The notes under the pieces: model-generated
Told to the model about the DNA's origin: nothing
Seen by the model: the letters and a program-made list of their open reading frames with translations, nothing else
Database searches by the model: none
Assembly: GCA_938008165.1 (NCBI GenBank)
Contig: CALLLP010000029.1
Coordinates: forward strand, 1-64,000
Source: an uncultured Neomegalonema sp.
Lineage (GTDB): Bacteria > Pseudomonadota > Alphaproteobacteria > Rhodobacterales > Rhodobacteraceae
Direction: 5' to 3'
DNA: 64,000 nucleotides
In this document: in pieces, positions 8,394 to 17,121 of the stretch
Layout of the letters: each line of letters begins with the position of its first letter
Position numbering within the stretch: the first letter of the stretch is position 1
Program-made: the position numbers and the translations under genes

Positions 8394-9653
8394 ATGCGGC
8401 TGATCGCCCTTATTCTTCTCTCGGTTATCGGGGGGTTCGTTGCGCTGGCGATGGTGCTCGACCTGTTCCCGGATCGGCGGGTGACGATGGCCGCCGGGGG
8501 GGTGGGCAGCGCGTATTACGAGATTGCCCTGCGGTATCGCGATGCGCTGGCTGTCGATGGGGTGACGCTGGAGATTCTGGAGACGCCCGGTTCGGTCATC
8601 AATCTCAAGCGGTTGGAGACGGGCGAGGCCGATGTTGCGCTGGTGCAGGGCGGCATACCGGCCCCTCAGGGCGCATCCCTTGGGGCGTTGGCGAGCGTGT
8701 TTCTGGAGCCTATGCTGGTCTTCTACCGCGACGGGGTGACCGGGGCCAATGACCCGACGCGCTGGGGCGATCTGCGCGTGGCCGGTGGCGGCGAGGGCAG
8801 CGGCACCCGCTTTGCCGTCCAGACCGTGCTGGGCGCGCTGGGGCTGGAGGGGGGCGACGCCCTGATTCCGTTGGGCGGGGTCAGGGCGGCGGAGGCGCTG
8901 TTGGCGGGTGAAATCGATGTGGCGATCTTCGTGGCTCCCGTGGGGGCGGGCTACCTGACGCCCCTTTATGCGCAGCCGGGCATTCGCCTTGCCTCGATCC
9001 GGGATGTGGAATCCGTGCGCCGTCGCTTGCCCTTTGTCATGAAGGCCGATCTTCCCCCGGCAAGCCTCAATTACGCCGATGTCAAACCCGCAACCCGCAT
9101 CGACCTCGCCGCGATGGTCGCGCAACTTGTGGCGCGGGACGACCTGCACCCGGCCCTTGTCGATCGGTTCGTGAAGGTGGCGCGGGTGATCCATGGCGAG
9201 CGTGATCTGTTGGCGGGGGAGGGGCAGTTCCCCTCCGTCGAAGCGACGACCCTGCCGATGAACAAGCAGGCCCGCACGATCCTGAGCGCTCCGCCTTCGC
9301 GCCTGGACCGCTATATCCCGTGGTGGATGGCGGCGCAGGTGACGAAAATGGCGCTGTTACTGGTGCCGCTGATCCTCGTCACCCTGCCGCTGCTGCGCGT
9401 CTTGCCGGGGCTGTATGGCTGGACGATGCGCAGCCGGGTCTACAAGCATTATTCCGACCTGATCGAAATCGAGAAACAGGCGATGGCGACCCGCAATCCG
9501 GTTGAGATACAGGCATTGTGCCTGCGGCTTGATGAGGTGCAGGAGGCCCTGACGACCATGCGCCTGCCCGAAGCGTTTCGGGACCGGGCCTATACGATGC
9601 AGATGCATATCGACCTGATCCGCTCTCGCCTGCGTGACAGGGCCGGGGCGTGA
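8394..9653 (+). CDS. TAXI-family TRAP transporter solute-binding protein, membrane-anchored
   Basis: This 419-residue protein has an N-terminal membrane segment (about residues 3-24). The periplasmic part has TAXI-family features: TMAAGGVGSAYYEIA, an LETGEADVALVQGG segment, and GEGSGTRFAVQ. A second hydrophobic stretch (about 310-335, MALLLVPLILVTLPLLRVLP) and a cytoplasmic helical tail follow, so it is not a freely soluble binding protein. No TRAP membrane components adjoin it. Such anchored TAXI proteins may act as sensors or partner with a distant transporter; this is inference. Its stop overlaps the next gene's GTG by four bases, implying translational coupling. Confidence 0.8.
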   Translation: MRLIALILLSVIGGFVALAMVLDLFPDRRVTMAAGGVGSAYYEIALRYRDALAVDGVTLEILETPGSVINLKRLETGEADVALVQGGIPAPQGASLGALASVFLEPMLVFYRDGVTGANDPTRWGDLRVAGGGEGSGTRFAVQTVLGALGLEGGDALIPLGGVRAAEALLAGEIDVAIFVAPVGAGYLTPLYAQPGIRLASIRDVESVRRRLPFVMKADLPPASLNYADVKPATRIDLAAMVAQLVARDDLHPALVDRFVKVARVIHGERDLLAGEGQFPSVEATTLPMNKQARTILSAPPSRLDRYIPWWMAAQVTKMALLLVPLILVTLPLLRVLPGLYGWTMRSRVYKHYSDLIEIEKQAMATRNPVEIQALCLRLDEVQEALTTMRLPEAFRDRAYTMQMHIDLIRSRLRDRAGA

Positions 9654-10624
9654 GCGGGCCGAATACGATCCGCCTGAGTGCGACCGACCGGGGCATCCGC
9701 GCGGGGGTGGCATTGCTGCGCCGCGGTGGGCTGGTCGCGTTTCCGACCGAGACGGTGTATGGCCTTGGGGCCGATGCGCGGGACGAGCGGGCGGTGGCGG
9801 GCATCTATCGCGCCAAGCGCAGACCGGCGCGCAATCCTTTGATCGTGCATGTGCCCGATGTCGCCTCGGCGCTGGCCTTGATCGACCTGCCGGAAAAGGG
9901 CCGGAGGGCGGCGGAGGCGTTTTGGCCCGGTCCGCTGACCCTCGTTGCTCCGATGCGTGGGGGAGCGCGCATCGCGCCGATTTGCCGCGCAGGGGCGGCG
10001 ACGCTGGCCGTGCGCGTGCCCGCTGCGCCCCTCGCTCTCGATCTGCTGCGGGCATTTGGGGGACCATTGGCGGCCCCAAGCGCGAACCTGTCCGGGCAGG
10101 TCAGTCCCACTTGCGCCGATCATGTGATGGAGGAATTGACCGGGCGCATCGACGGGGTGCTGGACGGGGGCGATTGTGCCGTCGGTCTCGAATCCACCAT
10201 CCTTGGGTTTGAGAGAGAGACCCCTGTGCTGCTGCGCCCCGGCGGGGTGACCCTGGAAGCGCTGGAACAGGTGCTTGGTCCGGTCTTGGCGGCGGGGGTT
10301 GTGGAGGATGTTGCCCCCACCGCCCCCGGCCAGATGACCTCGCATTATGCCCCCGGTGCAGCCCTGCGCCTTGGGGCGGAGGAGCCACGGCTGGGCGAGG
10401 CATGGCTGGGCTTCGGCCCGAACCCGGCGCGGGGATCGGCGATTTCGCTCAACCTGTCGCCTTCGGGGTCGCTGGATGAGGCGGCGGCCAATCTGTTCGC
10501 CCATCTACGCACTCTCGACACCCTGTTGGGAGGGTCGGGGACTATTGCCGTTGCGAGCATTCCGGCGCGGGGCCTTGGGCATGCGATCAATGATCGTCTG
10601 GCGCGGGCGGCGGCTCCGCGCTAG
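9650..10624 (+). CDS. tsaC: L-threonylcarbamoyladenylate synthase (Sua5 type)
   Basis: This enzyme makes threonylcarbamoyl-AMP from threonine, bicarbonate and ATP for the t6A37 modification of ANN-decoding tRNAs. The YrdC fold is clear: LLRRGGLVAFPTETVYGLGA, the KRRPARNPLIVHV loop, SANLSG, and VGLESTI. At 324 residues it is the long Sua5 form with a C-terminal Sua5 domain joined by the linker TAPGQMTSHYAPGA, rather than short TsaC. It starts with GTG at 9650, overlapping the upstream stop as GTGA. The next gene follows nine bases later, so three genes may form one transcript. Confidence 0.95.
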   Translation: MSGPNTIRLSATDRGIRAGVALLRRGGLVAFPTETVYGLGADARDERAVAGIYRAKRRPARNPLIVHVPDVASALALIDLPEKGRRAAEAFWPGPLTLVAPMRGGARIAPICRAGAATLAVRVPAAPLALDLLRAFGGPLAAPSANLSGQVSPTCADHVMEELTGRIDGVLDGGDCAVGLESTILGFERETPVLLRPGGVTLEALEQVLGPVLAAGVVEDVAPTAPGQMTSHYAPGAALRLGAEEPRLGEAWLGFGPNPARGSAISLNLSPSGSLDEAAANLFAHLRTLDTLLGGSGTIAVASIPARGLGHAINDRLARAAAPR

Positions 10625-10633
10625 GCTGAGGCT

Positions 10634-12049
10634 ATGCTGAATGATCCCGATGACACGCTTCTCGATGCCCTGAAATCTGCTGTCGGCGATGCCGGATGGA
10701 TGGTGCCGACCGACACCTATCTGACGGAGATGCGCGGTCTCTATCAGGGCCGCGCCGCCATCGTGCTGCGTCCCGGCTCGACGGAGGAGGTCGCGGCCTG
10801 CGTTCGGCTTTGTGCCGCTGCACAGGTTGCGATTGTGCCATGGGGCGGGGGAACGGGGCTGGTCGGCGGTCAGGTGATGCCCGAAGGGCCGGTCCCGGTT
10901 GTCCTGTCGCTCGACCGGATGCGCGCGATCCGGTCCGTGATTGCACAGGAATCGGCGATGATCGTCGAGGCGGGACTGACATTGCAGGCGGCGCAGGAGG
11001 CGGCGGCTGCGCATGGCAAGATGTTTCCCCTCTCCTATGCCTCCGAAGGGACGGCGAGTATCGGCGGGGGCTTGTCGGTGAATTCAGGGGGGTTGATTGC
11101 CGTGCGCTATGGCGTCGCCCGCGATATGTGCCTTGGGCTGGAGGTCGTGACCCCGCAGGGCGAGATTTGGAACGGATTGTCGACGCTGCGTAAGGACAAT
11201 ACCGGCTATGACCTGCGCGATCTGTATATCGGCGCGGAGGGGACGTTGGGGGTCATCTGTGCCGCATCGCTCAAGCTGGTGCCGCGCCCGACCGCGAAAT
11301 CGACGGCCTTTGCGGTGGTGCGCTCGCCGCTCGATGCCGTGCAGCTGCTCGATGCCGTGCAGGATGCGAGTGGTGGAGCGGTGGCGACATTCGAGTTGAT
11401 GGCACGGCTGTCAATCGATTTCGTCATGACCGCCCATCCCGATTATCGCGAGCCGGTGGAGACGATCGGGGAGTGGTATGTCTTGGCCGAGTTATGGGGA
11501 ACGGACGAAGCTGCGCTCGATCAGGCGTTGCAGGAATGTCTGGCCGACGGGCTGGAGAGCGGGGCGATCCTCGACGCCAGTATCGCGCTGAACGAGGGCC
11601 AACGCGCCGACTTTCGTGCCCTTAGGGAAGCGATGTCCGATGCCCAGAAAATCGGCGGTGGCGCGAGCATCAAGCATGATGTTTCGCTGCCCATCAGCCG
11701 CGTGCCGGAGTTTCTTGAGGTAGCCGGGGAGGCGGTGACACGGCTTGTGGACGGCGCGCGGCCCTGTCCGTTCGGCCATCTCGGTGATGGGAATATCCAT
11801 TACAATATCTCCCAGCCCAAAGGCGGCGATGCCGAAGCGTTTTTGGCACGATGGGACGAGGTGAACGGGGTCGTTCACGAAATTGTGAAGTCAATGGGAG
11901 GCTCGATCAGCGCCGAACATGGCATCGGGCGCCTCAAACCGCAGGAGCTTCAGCGTCACACTGATTCGGTCAAGCTTGCCCTTCTCTACCGGCTGAAAAA
12001 TGCCCTTGATCCCGATGGGATCATGAATCCCGGTGCTGTCTTGTTGTGA
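10634..12049 (+). CDS. FAD-binding oxidoreductase (GlcD / D-2-hydroxyacid dehydrogenase family)
   Basis: This 471-residue protein has an N-terminal FAD_binding_4 (PCMH) domain with PWGGGTGLVGG and the GTASIGGGLSVNSGG segment, then an FAD-oxidase C domain with the metal-binding CPFGHLGDGNIHYN and the late SAEHGIGRLK. These motifs place it with D-lactate, glycolate and D-2-hydroxyglutarate dehydrogenases; the exact substrate cannot be set by eye. It is probably soluble, passing electrons to ETF or quinone. It begins nine bases after the Sua5 gene. A weak hairpin (TGAATCT/AGATTCA, 12071-12097) follows the stop. Confidence 0.88.
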   Translation: MLNDPDDTLLDALKSAVGDAGWMVPTDTYLTEMRGLYQGRAAIVLRPGSTEEVAACVRLCAAAQVAIVPWGGGTGLVGGQVMPEGPVPVVLSLDRMRAIRSVIAQESAMIVEAGLTLQAAQEAAAAHGKMFPLSYASEGTASIGGGLSVNSGGLIAVRYGVARDMCLGLEVVTPQGEIWNGLSTLRKDNTGYDLRDLYIGAEGTLGVICAASLKLVPRPTAKSTAFAVVRSPLDAVQLLDAVQDASGGAVATFELMARLSIDFVMTAHPDYREPVETIGEWYVLAELWGTDEAALDQALQECLADGLESGAILDASIALNEGQRADFRALREAMSDAQKIGGGASIKHDVSLPISRVPEFLEVAGEAVTRLVDGARPCPFGHLGDGNIHYNISQPKGGDAEAFLARWDEVNGVVHEIVKSMGGSISAEHGIGRLKPQELQRHTDSVKLALLYRLKNALDPDGIMNPGAVLL

Positions 12050-12351
12050 TACATATTGATTTTGCATATGTGAATCTTGGCAGGCGTTTGAGATTCAACG
12101 GCAATATCGTCTTTTGATTGAGTTGTTAATTTTTGAAATCAACCGAAAAGAGAAAGGGGTGCTTCATAAAATGAAACACCCCTCCCACTATGCACACGAA
12201 TACTACTCATACTGATTTTCGGTCCGCCACACCGAACCGACAGTAAGAACATAGCATCAAAAGCATAGTGTGTCTTCTTTTTCCCTTATAAGGTCTTTCT
12301 TTGATACGTTTTTGGTTTGAAAAAGTAAATATGTTGGTGGCGATTGTAAAA
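12050..12351. other. AT-rich convergent intergenic region
   Basis: This 302-base gap lies between two convergent genes and is clearly richer in A+T than its surroundings. It holds a 7-bp hairpin just after the FAD oxidase gene (12071-12097), a strong hairpin terminator for the minus strand (see 12145-12182), and an inverted pair CACTATGC/GCATAGTG around 12188 and 12263. No convincing protein-coding frame or RNA family was recognised. Confidence 0.5.
12145..12182 (-). terminator. Rho-independent terminator downstream of apt
   Basis: Read on the minus strand, a 12-bp stem with one mismatch (GGGGTGTTTCAT / ATGAAGCACCCC, 12182-12156) with a three-base TTT loop is followed by TTTCTCTTTT (12155-12145). 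That is a standard terminator shape. It lies about 170 bases beyond the apt stop. Confidence 0.75.
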
Positions 12352-12879
12352 TCAATGTCCCTCAAAAGCACAGAGCGTGTGAACGGACGCGCCCATTGCC
12401 GCCAGTTTTTCGCGACCCCCAAGTTCGGGCAAATCAACGATGAAGGCACAGCCCGCAACCTTTGCCTCCAGTCGCTCGACGATCTTGATTGCCGCCTCCG
12501 CTGTTCCGCCCGTGGCGATGAGGTCATCGACGATCAAAACGCGCTCGCCTTTGACGAAAGCGTCCTGATGAACCTCGACCGTCGCGGTGCCGTATTCGAG
12601 CGTGTAGTCCTGCTCGATGGTTTTCCACGGCAGTTTGCCTTTCTTGCGGATGGGCACGAAGCCCACCGATAACTGATGCGCGACCGCGCCCCCAAGAATG
12701 AAACCGCGCGCTTCGATCCCGGCCACCCGGTCGATCCGCTCTCCCGCAAAGGGATGGAGCAGCATATCGATGGCCATGCGGAAGCCGCGCGGATCGTTGA
12801 ATAAGGTGCTGACATCGCGAAACTGGATACCCGGTTCCGGGAAATCGGGGATCGTGCGGATATAATCCTCGATCTTCAT
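12352..12879 (-). CDS. apt: Adenine phosphoribosyltransferase
   Basis: Apt converts adenine and PRPP to AMP in purine salvage. The 175-residue protein is of normal length. It starts [18 protein letters not shown], has [11 protein letters not shown], and the PRPP-binding loop [13 protein letters not shown] at residues 114-126. The open frame extends 39 codons further upstream but the family start is the ATG at 12879, preceded by CGGAGCAACC. Upstream on the same strand are a 55-codon gene and mtnP, whose reaction releases adenine, so the neighbourhood makes metabolic sense. Confidence 0.96.
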   Translation of the reverse strand: MKIEDYIRTIPDFPEPGIQFRDVSTLFNDPRGFRMAIDMLLHPFAGERIDRVAGIEARGFILGGAVAHQLSVGFVPIRKKGKLPWKTIEQDYTLEYGTATVEVHQDAFVKGERVLIVDDLIATGGTAEAAIKIVERLEAKVAGCAFIVDLPELGGREKLAAMGASVHTLCAFEGH

Positions 12880-12976
12880 GGTTGCTCCGACTGTAAAAAA
12901 AAGGGCACCGCCGACAAGGCGATACCCTTCCATGGATGAAGCATCCAATCTTGAAAGTCGAGAGCGCTGCGCGGCC

Positions 12977-13144
12977 CTAGAAGTCGCGGCGCGCAAGCAT
13001 CCGGCGCAGCATTCGCGTCACGATTCCCGACATGCCGACCTTGGGCTGCGTGTAGCAGGTCTTGGGCATATAGGAGAGATGGGGCTGTTCCCAGTCGGCA
13101 CGGCGCTTGACGGGCAGCAGCATGGACGCGATCTGAACTTGCAT
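12977..13144 (-). CDS. Small conserved-looking hypothetical protein (55 residues)
   Basis: This 55-residue frame begins at an ATG at 13144 with an AGAGG ribosome site six bases upstream and ends in [12 protein letters not shown]. It is basic, carries one cysteine, and has a Tyr/Pro/Lys-rich middle ([16 protein letters not shown]). No signal peptide or membrane segment is evident. It lies between mtnP and apt on the same strand with an AT-rich promoter-like stretch upstream (about 13205-13250, including TTGCAT and TATGTAT). I do not recognise a family. The ribosome site and placement argue that it is real; its role is unknown. Confidence 0.5.
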   Translation of the reverse strand: MQVQIASMLLPVKRRADWEQPHLSYMPKTCYTQPKVGMSGIVTRMLRRMLARRDF

Positions 13145-13321
13145 GGCAAACCTCTTTTTCTTTTTTTGTAGGCTGAGGGGACGCGGCGAATTTTGCCGCC
13201 TCCAATGTGTATATACATAAGCTATACTATAGATTAATGCAAGCCAGAAACATCCGGATTCAACGTAGATTTTTGACACAAGCCTGTGATTTTGCCGGAT
13301 CTTTGATGGCCCTGCACCGTG

Positions 13322-14194
13322 CTACAGAACACGCCCCGCAATCGCATCGAGACGGCTCACCAAGGCGTCGTCGCGGGCATCCGGGGCGGTGATGATCGCG
13401 AATTCGAGGGCCTTGTCGCATCCATGGGGGCAGGGCGCCCGCTCACCCGCAAAGCTGGGAACGGCCTCGGTCACAAGCGCGCGCGCCTTTGCGCCATTGC
13501 CGGTCATCACCTCGATGATCTTCGTGATATCGACCGCGCCATGATCCGGGTGCCAGCTGTCGTAATCGGTGACCATCGCCACGGTCGCGTAGCAAATCTC
13601 CGCCTCGCGGGCGAGTTTTGCTTCGGGCATATTGGTCATGCCAATGACGTCACAGCCCCAGGAATCGCGGTACATTTTCGATTCGGCCATCGACGAGAAT
13701 TGTGGTCCCTCCATCGCCAGATAGGTGCCGCCCCGGTGGGTTCGGATGCCCGCCGCATTACAGGCCGTCTCGATCCGGTCGCCCAGCTGTGCGCAGACGG
13801 GTTCGGCCACCGAGACATGGGCCACGCAGCCCTTGCCGAAAAAGCTTTTCTCGCGGGCGAATGTGCGGTCGATGAATTGATCCACGATCACGAAATCGCC
13901 GGGGGCCATTTCCTCGCGAAAGGAACCGCAGGCGGAAATCGAGATGATATCGGTGACCCCCAGCCGCTTCATGGCATCGATATTCGCGCGGTAGTCGATG
14001 CCGCTGGGCGTATGCACATGACCGCGCCCGTGCCGGGGCAGGAATGCCATCTCGACGCCGCCCAATGTTCCGCGCAGGATCTGATCGGAGGGGGTGCCCC
14101 ATGGCGTATCCACCGTCACCCATTGTGGATTTTCAAGGCCGTCGATCTCGTAAAGACCGCTGCCGCCGATAACCCCGACGATCCCCTGTGCCAT
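13322..14194 (-). CDS. mtnP: S-methyl-5'-thioadenosine phosphorylase
   Basis: MtnP splits methylthioadenosine with phosphate into adenine and methylthioribose-1-phosphate. The 290-residue protein matches the MTAP/PNP type: IGGSGLYEIDGL at the N-terminus, LPRHGRGHVHTPS, ISACGSFREEM, and YLAMEGPQFSSMAESKMYR followed by DVIGMTNMPEAKLA. The ATG at 14194 follows a clear AAGGAG site. Adenine released here can be used by Apt, encoded 1.3 kb downstream on the same strand. No mtnA or other methionine-salvage genes lie in the window. Confidence 0.95.
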   Translation of the reverse strand: MAQGIVGVIGGSGLYEIDGLENPQWVTVDTPWGTPSDQILRGTLGGVEMAFLPRHGRGHVHTPSGIDYRANIDAMKRLGVTDIISISACGSFREEMAPGDFVIVDQFIDRTFAREKSFFGKGCVAHVSVAEPVCAQLGDRIETACNAAGIRTHRGGTYLAMEGPQFSSMAESKMYRDSWGCDVIGMTNMPEAKLAREAEICYATVAMVTDYDSWHPDHGAVDITKIIEVMTGNGAKARALVTEAVPSFAGERAPCPHGCDKALEFAIITAPDARDDALVSRLDAIAGRVL

Positions 14195-14432
14195 TGTGTA
14201 TTCTCCTTGTCGCACGAGTTGTTACAGGACACACTTGATACGCTTTATCCGCCGCCTGCAAGACCTTGGCGTCTTTGACTGTCATCCTGCGGCACATTCT
14301 CGTCTTTGACAGGAATTGGCAGGGCGGGTGTAAAATATTGACGGCAAATCCCTGCATTTTCAGGGGCCTGTTCACATTTTGACGGATATGCGCTAACGCA
14401 GGGGCAAAGTTAACGAACGGGGGAGCTTTCCG

Positions 14433-16376
14433 ATGGCCGACAAGAAATATGCACCGTCTTCAGAAATGGCAGCAGGCGCGCATGTGAATGCCGCGAAATA
14501 TCAGGAGATGTACGCCGCATCGGTCGCCGACCCCGAGGCGTTCTGGGCCGAACATGGCAAGCGCATCGACTGGAGCAAGCCCTATACGAAGGTCAAGAAC
14601 ACCACTTTCGCCTATCCCGATGTCTCGATCAAATGGTTCGAGGATGGCGAGATGAACGTCGCCGCCAACTGTATCGACCGGCATCTGGCCACACGGGGCA
14701 ATCAGACGGCGATTATCTGGGAAAGCGACGACCCCGAAGAAGAAGCGCAGCATATCAGCTATCAGCAGCTTCACGCCCATGTCTGTAAATTCGCCAATGT
14801 GCTCAAGGAAATGGGCGTCGGGAAAGGCGATCGGGTCATCATCTATCTGCCGATGATCCCCCAAGCCTCCTACGCGATGCTTGCCTGTGCGCGGATCGGG
14901 GCGGTTCATTCGGTCGTCTTTGCGGGTTTCTCGCCGGATGCTCTGGCCGACCGGATCAATAACTGCGGGGCGAAACTGCTCATCACCGCCGATTCTGCGC
15001 CGCGCGGCGGGCGGGTGACACCGTTGAAAACCAATGCGGACAAGGCGCTGTCGAAATGCGATGCGTCGGTCAAGTGCCTTGTCGTCAAGCGCGTAGGCGA
15101 CGACACCCCGATGCAGGAGGGCCGCGATGTCTGGCTGCACGAGGCCGAGAACGGCATTTCGAATGCCTGCCCGCCGGAGCCGATGAATGCGGAAGACCCG
15201 CTGTTTATTCTCTACACATCAGGCTCGACCGGCCAGCCAAAGGGTGTCGTGCATACATCGGGCGGGTATCTGGTCTGGGCATCGATGACCCATGAATATG
15301 TCTTCGATTATCACGAGGGCGATATTTTCTGGTGCACGGCGGATGTGGGCTGGGTCACGGGCCACAGCTATATCGTCTATGGGCCGCTGGCGAATGGCGC
15401 GACGACGCTGATGTTCGAGGGGGTGCCGACCTATCCCGATGCCTCGCGGTTCTGGCAGGTCTGCGAAAAACACAAGGTCAACCAATTCTACACCGCCCCG
15501 ACCGCCATCCGCGCCCTGATGGGCAAGGGACCATCTTTCGTGGAGGGCTGCGATCTGTCCTCGTTGAAGGTGCTGGGCACCGTGGGCGAGCCGATCAACC
15601 CAGAGGCGTGGAACTGGTATAATGAGGTTGTCGGCAAGGGAAATTGCCCCATCGTCGATACTTGGTGGCAGACGGAAACGGGGGGGCATCTCATCACCCC
15701 GCTGCCCGGTGCGACGGAGACGAAACCGGGGTCGGCGACCCTGCCGTTCTTCGGTGTGCAGCCGCTCATTCTGGAGCCGAATACCGCCGAGGAACAGACC
15801 GCAACCGCCGCCGAGGGTGTCTTGTGCATCAAGGATAGCTGGCCGGGCCAGATGCGCACGGTCTATGGCGATCACGAACGCTTCGTCTCGACCTATTTCG
15901 AGCAATATAAAGGCTATTATTTCACGGGCGACGGGTGCCGCCGCGATGAGGATGGCTATTACTGGATCACGGGCCGGGTCGATGATGTGATCAATGTTTC
16001 GGGCCACCGAATGGGCACGGCGGAGGTCGAAAGCGCCCTTGTCGCGCATCCGAAAGTGTCGGAGGCCGCCGTTGTCGGCTATCCGCACGAGATCAAGGGG
16101 CAGGGCATCTATTGCTATGTCACCCTGATGGGTGGCGAGGAGGAAAGCGAGGAGCTGCGCAAGGAGCTGCGCGACTGGGTTCGCAAGGAAATCGGTCCCA
16201 TCGCCTCGCCGGATGTGATTCAATGGGCACCGGGCCTGCCGAAAACCCGCTCCGGCAAGATCATGCGCCGCATCCTGCGCAAGATCGCCGAGAACGATTT
16301 CGGATCGCTTGGCGATACCTCGACGCTGGCGGAGCCGGAAGTGGTGGATAACCTCATCGCCAATCGCGCGGGTTAA
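14433..16376 (+). CDS. acs: Acetyl-CoA synthetase
   Basis: Acs activates acetate with ATP and CoA to acetyl-CoA. The 647-residue length is typical. The AMP-binding motif [11 protein letters not shown] begins at about residue 260, [10 protein letters not shown] follows, and the C-terminal [11 protein letters not shown] carries Lys609, the residue acetylated by Pat-type enzymes in Salmonella Acs. A GGGGGAG ribosome site precedes the ATG. The 217-base gap upstream, divergent from mtnP, should hold both promoters. A large stem follows the gene. Confidence 0.97.
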   Translation: MADKKYAPSSEMAAGAHVNAAKYQEMYAASVADPEAFWAEHGKRIDWSKPYTKVKNTTFAYPDVSIKWFEDGEMNVAANCIDRHLATRGNQTAIIWESDDPEEEAQHISYQQLHAHVCKFANVLKEMGVGKGDRVIIYLPMIPQASYAMLACARIGAVHSVVFAGFSPDALADRINNCGAKLLITADSAPRGGRVTPLKTNADKALSKCDASVKCLVVKRVGDDTPMQEGRDVWLHEAENGISNACPPEPMNAEDPLFILYTSGSTGQPKGVVHTSGGYLVWASMTHEYVFDYHEGDIFWCTADVGWVTGHSYIVYGPLANGATTLMFEGVPTYPDASRFWQVCEKHKVNQFYTAPTAIRALMGKGPSFVEGCDLSSLKVLGTVGEPINPEAWNWYNEVVGKGNCPIVDTWWQTETGGHLITPLPGATETKPGSATLPFFGVQPLILEPNTAEEQTATAAEGVLCIKDSWPGQMRTVYGDHERFVSTYFEQYKGYYFTGDGCRRDEDGYYWITGRVDDVINVSGHRMGTAEVESALVAHPKVSEAAVVGYPHEIKGQGIYCYVTLMGGEEESEELRKELRDWVRKEIGPIASPDVIQWAPGLPKTRSGKIMRRILRKIAENDFGSLGDTSTLAEPEVVDNLIANRAG

Positions 16377-16411
16377 CCGCCTCGGTTATCATGCCGAGCC
16401 AGCTTGATCGA

Positions 16412-16450
16412 GAGAGGGGCAACGATGCGTGGTATCGGGGTGCCCCTCTC
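16412..16450 (+). terminator. Stem-loop after acs, terminator-like
   Basis: A perfect 10-bp stem GAGAGGGGCA (16412-16421) / TGCCCCTCTC (16441-16450) with a 19-base loop follows the acs stop by about 35 bases. There is no U-run after it, so it may stabilise the mRNA end or be a weak terminator. Confidence 0.45.
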
Positions 16451-16536
16451 ACATTACCGCAAGAAAACCTCAGGGTTTGAGGGGCGCGAGTGACCTGCGG
16501 CATTGCATTCGGAGCGTGAAAATCGGACGATGATCC

Positions 16537-17121
16537 ATGTCACGCTCGATTCTTGTCCTCTATGCCCATCCGCGCCCGTCACGCTCGGTTGTGAACCGGC
16601 GATTGAAGCGTGTGGCGGAGGGAATTTCGGGCGTCACGGTCGTTGATCTCTATGCGGAATATCCCACGCATTACATCGATGTCCGGCGCGAACAGGCGCG
16701 GGTCGAATTTGCCGATGCGGTGATTTTTCAGCATCCGGTCTACTGGTTTTCCGCGCCGTCGCTGGTCAAGGAATGGGTGGATCGGGTCGTGACCTATGGC
16801 TGGGCGCTTGGCGAGAGCGAGGCGCTGAAGGGCAAGATCTATCTGCATGCTGTTACGACAGCGGCCTCCCATGGTGTCTTTGCGCAGGAAGTGACCGGGC
16901 GGGCGGCCTTGCGGGCGCAGTTTCACCCGTTTGAGGCGATGGCGGGTTTGTGCGGTATGCGCTATTTGCCGCCCTTTTCCCTGTTCGGCGAGGTGGAGCA
17001 GCAAAGCCGGGCAGAGCGCCTCGACCACCATGCCGCGACCTATGCGCGCTTCCTGCGCGATCTGCGCGATGAAAAGCTCGATCTGGCGCAGCCTTATCGT
17101 CAGCAGATGGTGGCGACGTAA
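16537..17121 (+). CDS. KefF/KefG-like NAD(P)H oxidoreductase, ancillary to KefC
   Basis: This 194-residue flavodoxin-fold protein matches the NQO1-like KefF/KefG family. It has the N-terminal ILVLYAHPRPSRSVVNR FMN-binding segment, the FQHPVYWFSAPSLVKEWVDRV signature, and HAVTTAAS. In enteric bacteria this partner binds the Kef antiporter and is needed for full activity. The next gene is a KefC-type antiporter whose ATG overlaps this gene's TAA by one base, which strongly supports the same role here. Confidence 0.88.
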   Translation: MSRSILVLYAHPRPSRSVVNRRLKRVAEGISGVTVVDLYAEYPTHYIDVRREQARVEFADAVIFQHPVYWFSAPSLVKEWVDRVVTYGWALGESEALKGKIYLHAVTTAASHGVFAQEVTGRAALRAQFHPFEAMAGLCGMRYLPPFSLFGEVEQQSRAERLDHHAATYARFLRDLRDEKLDLAQPYRQQMVAT

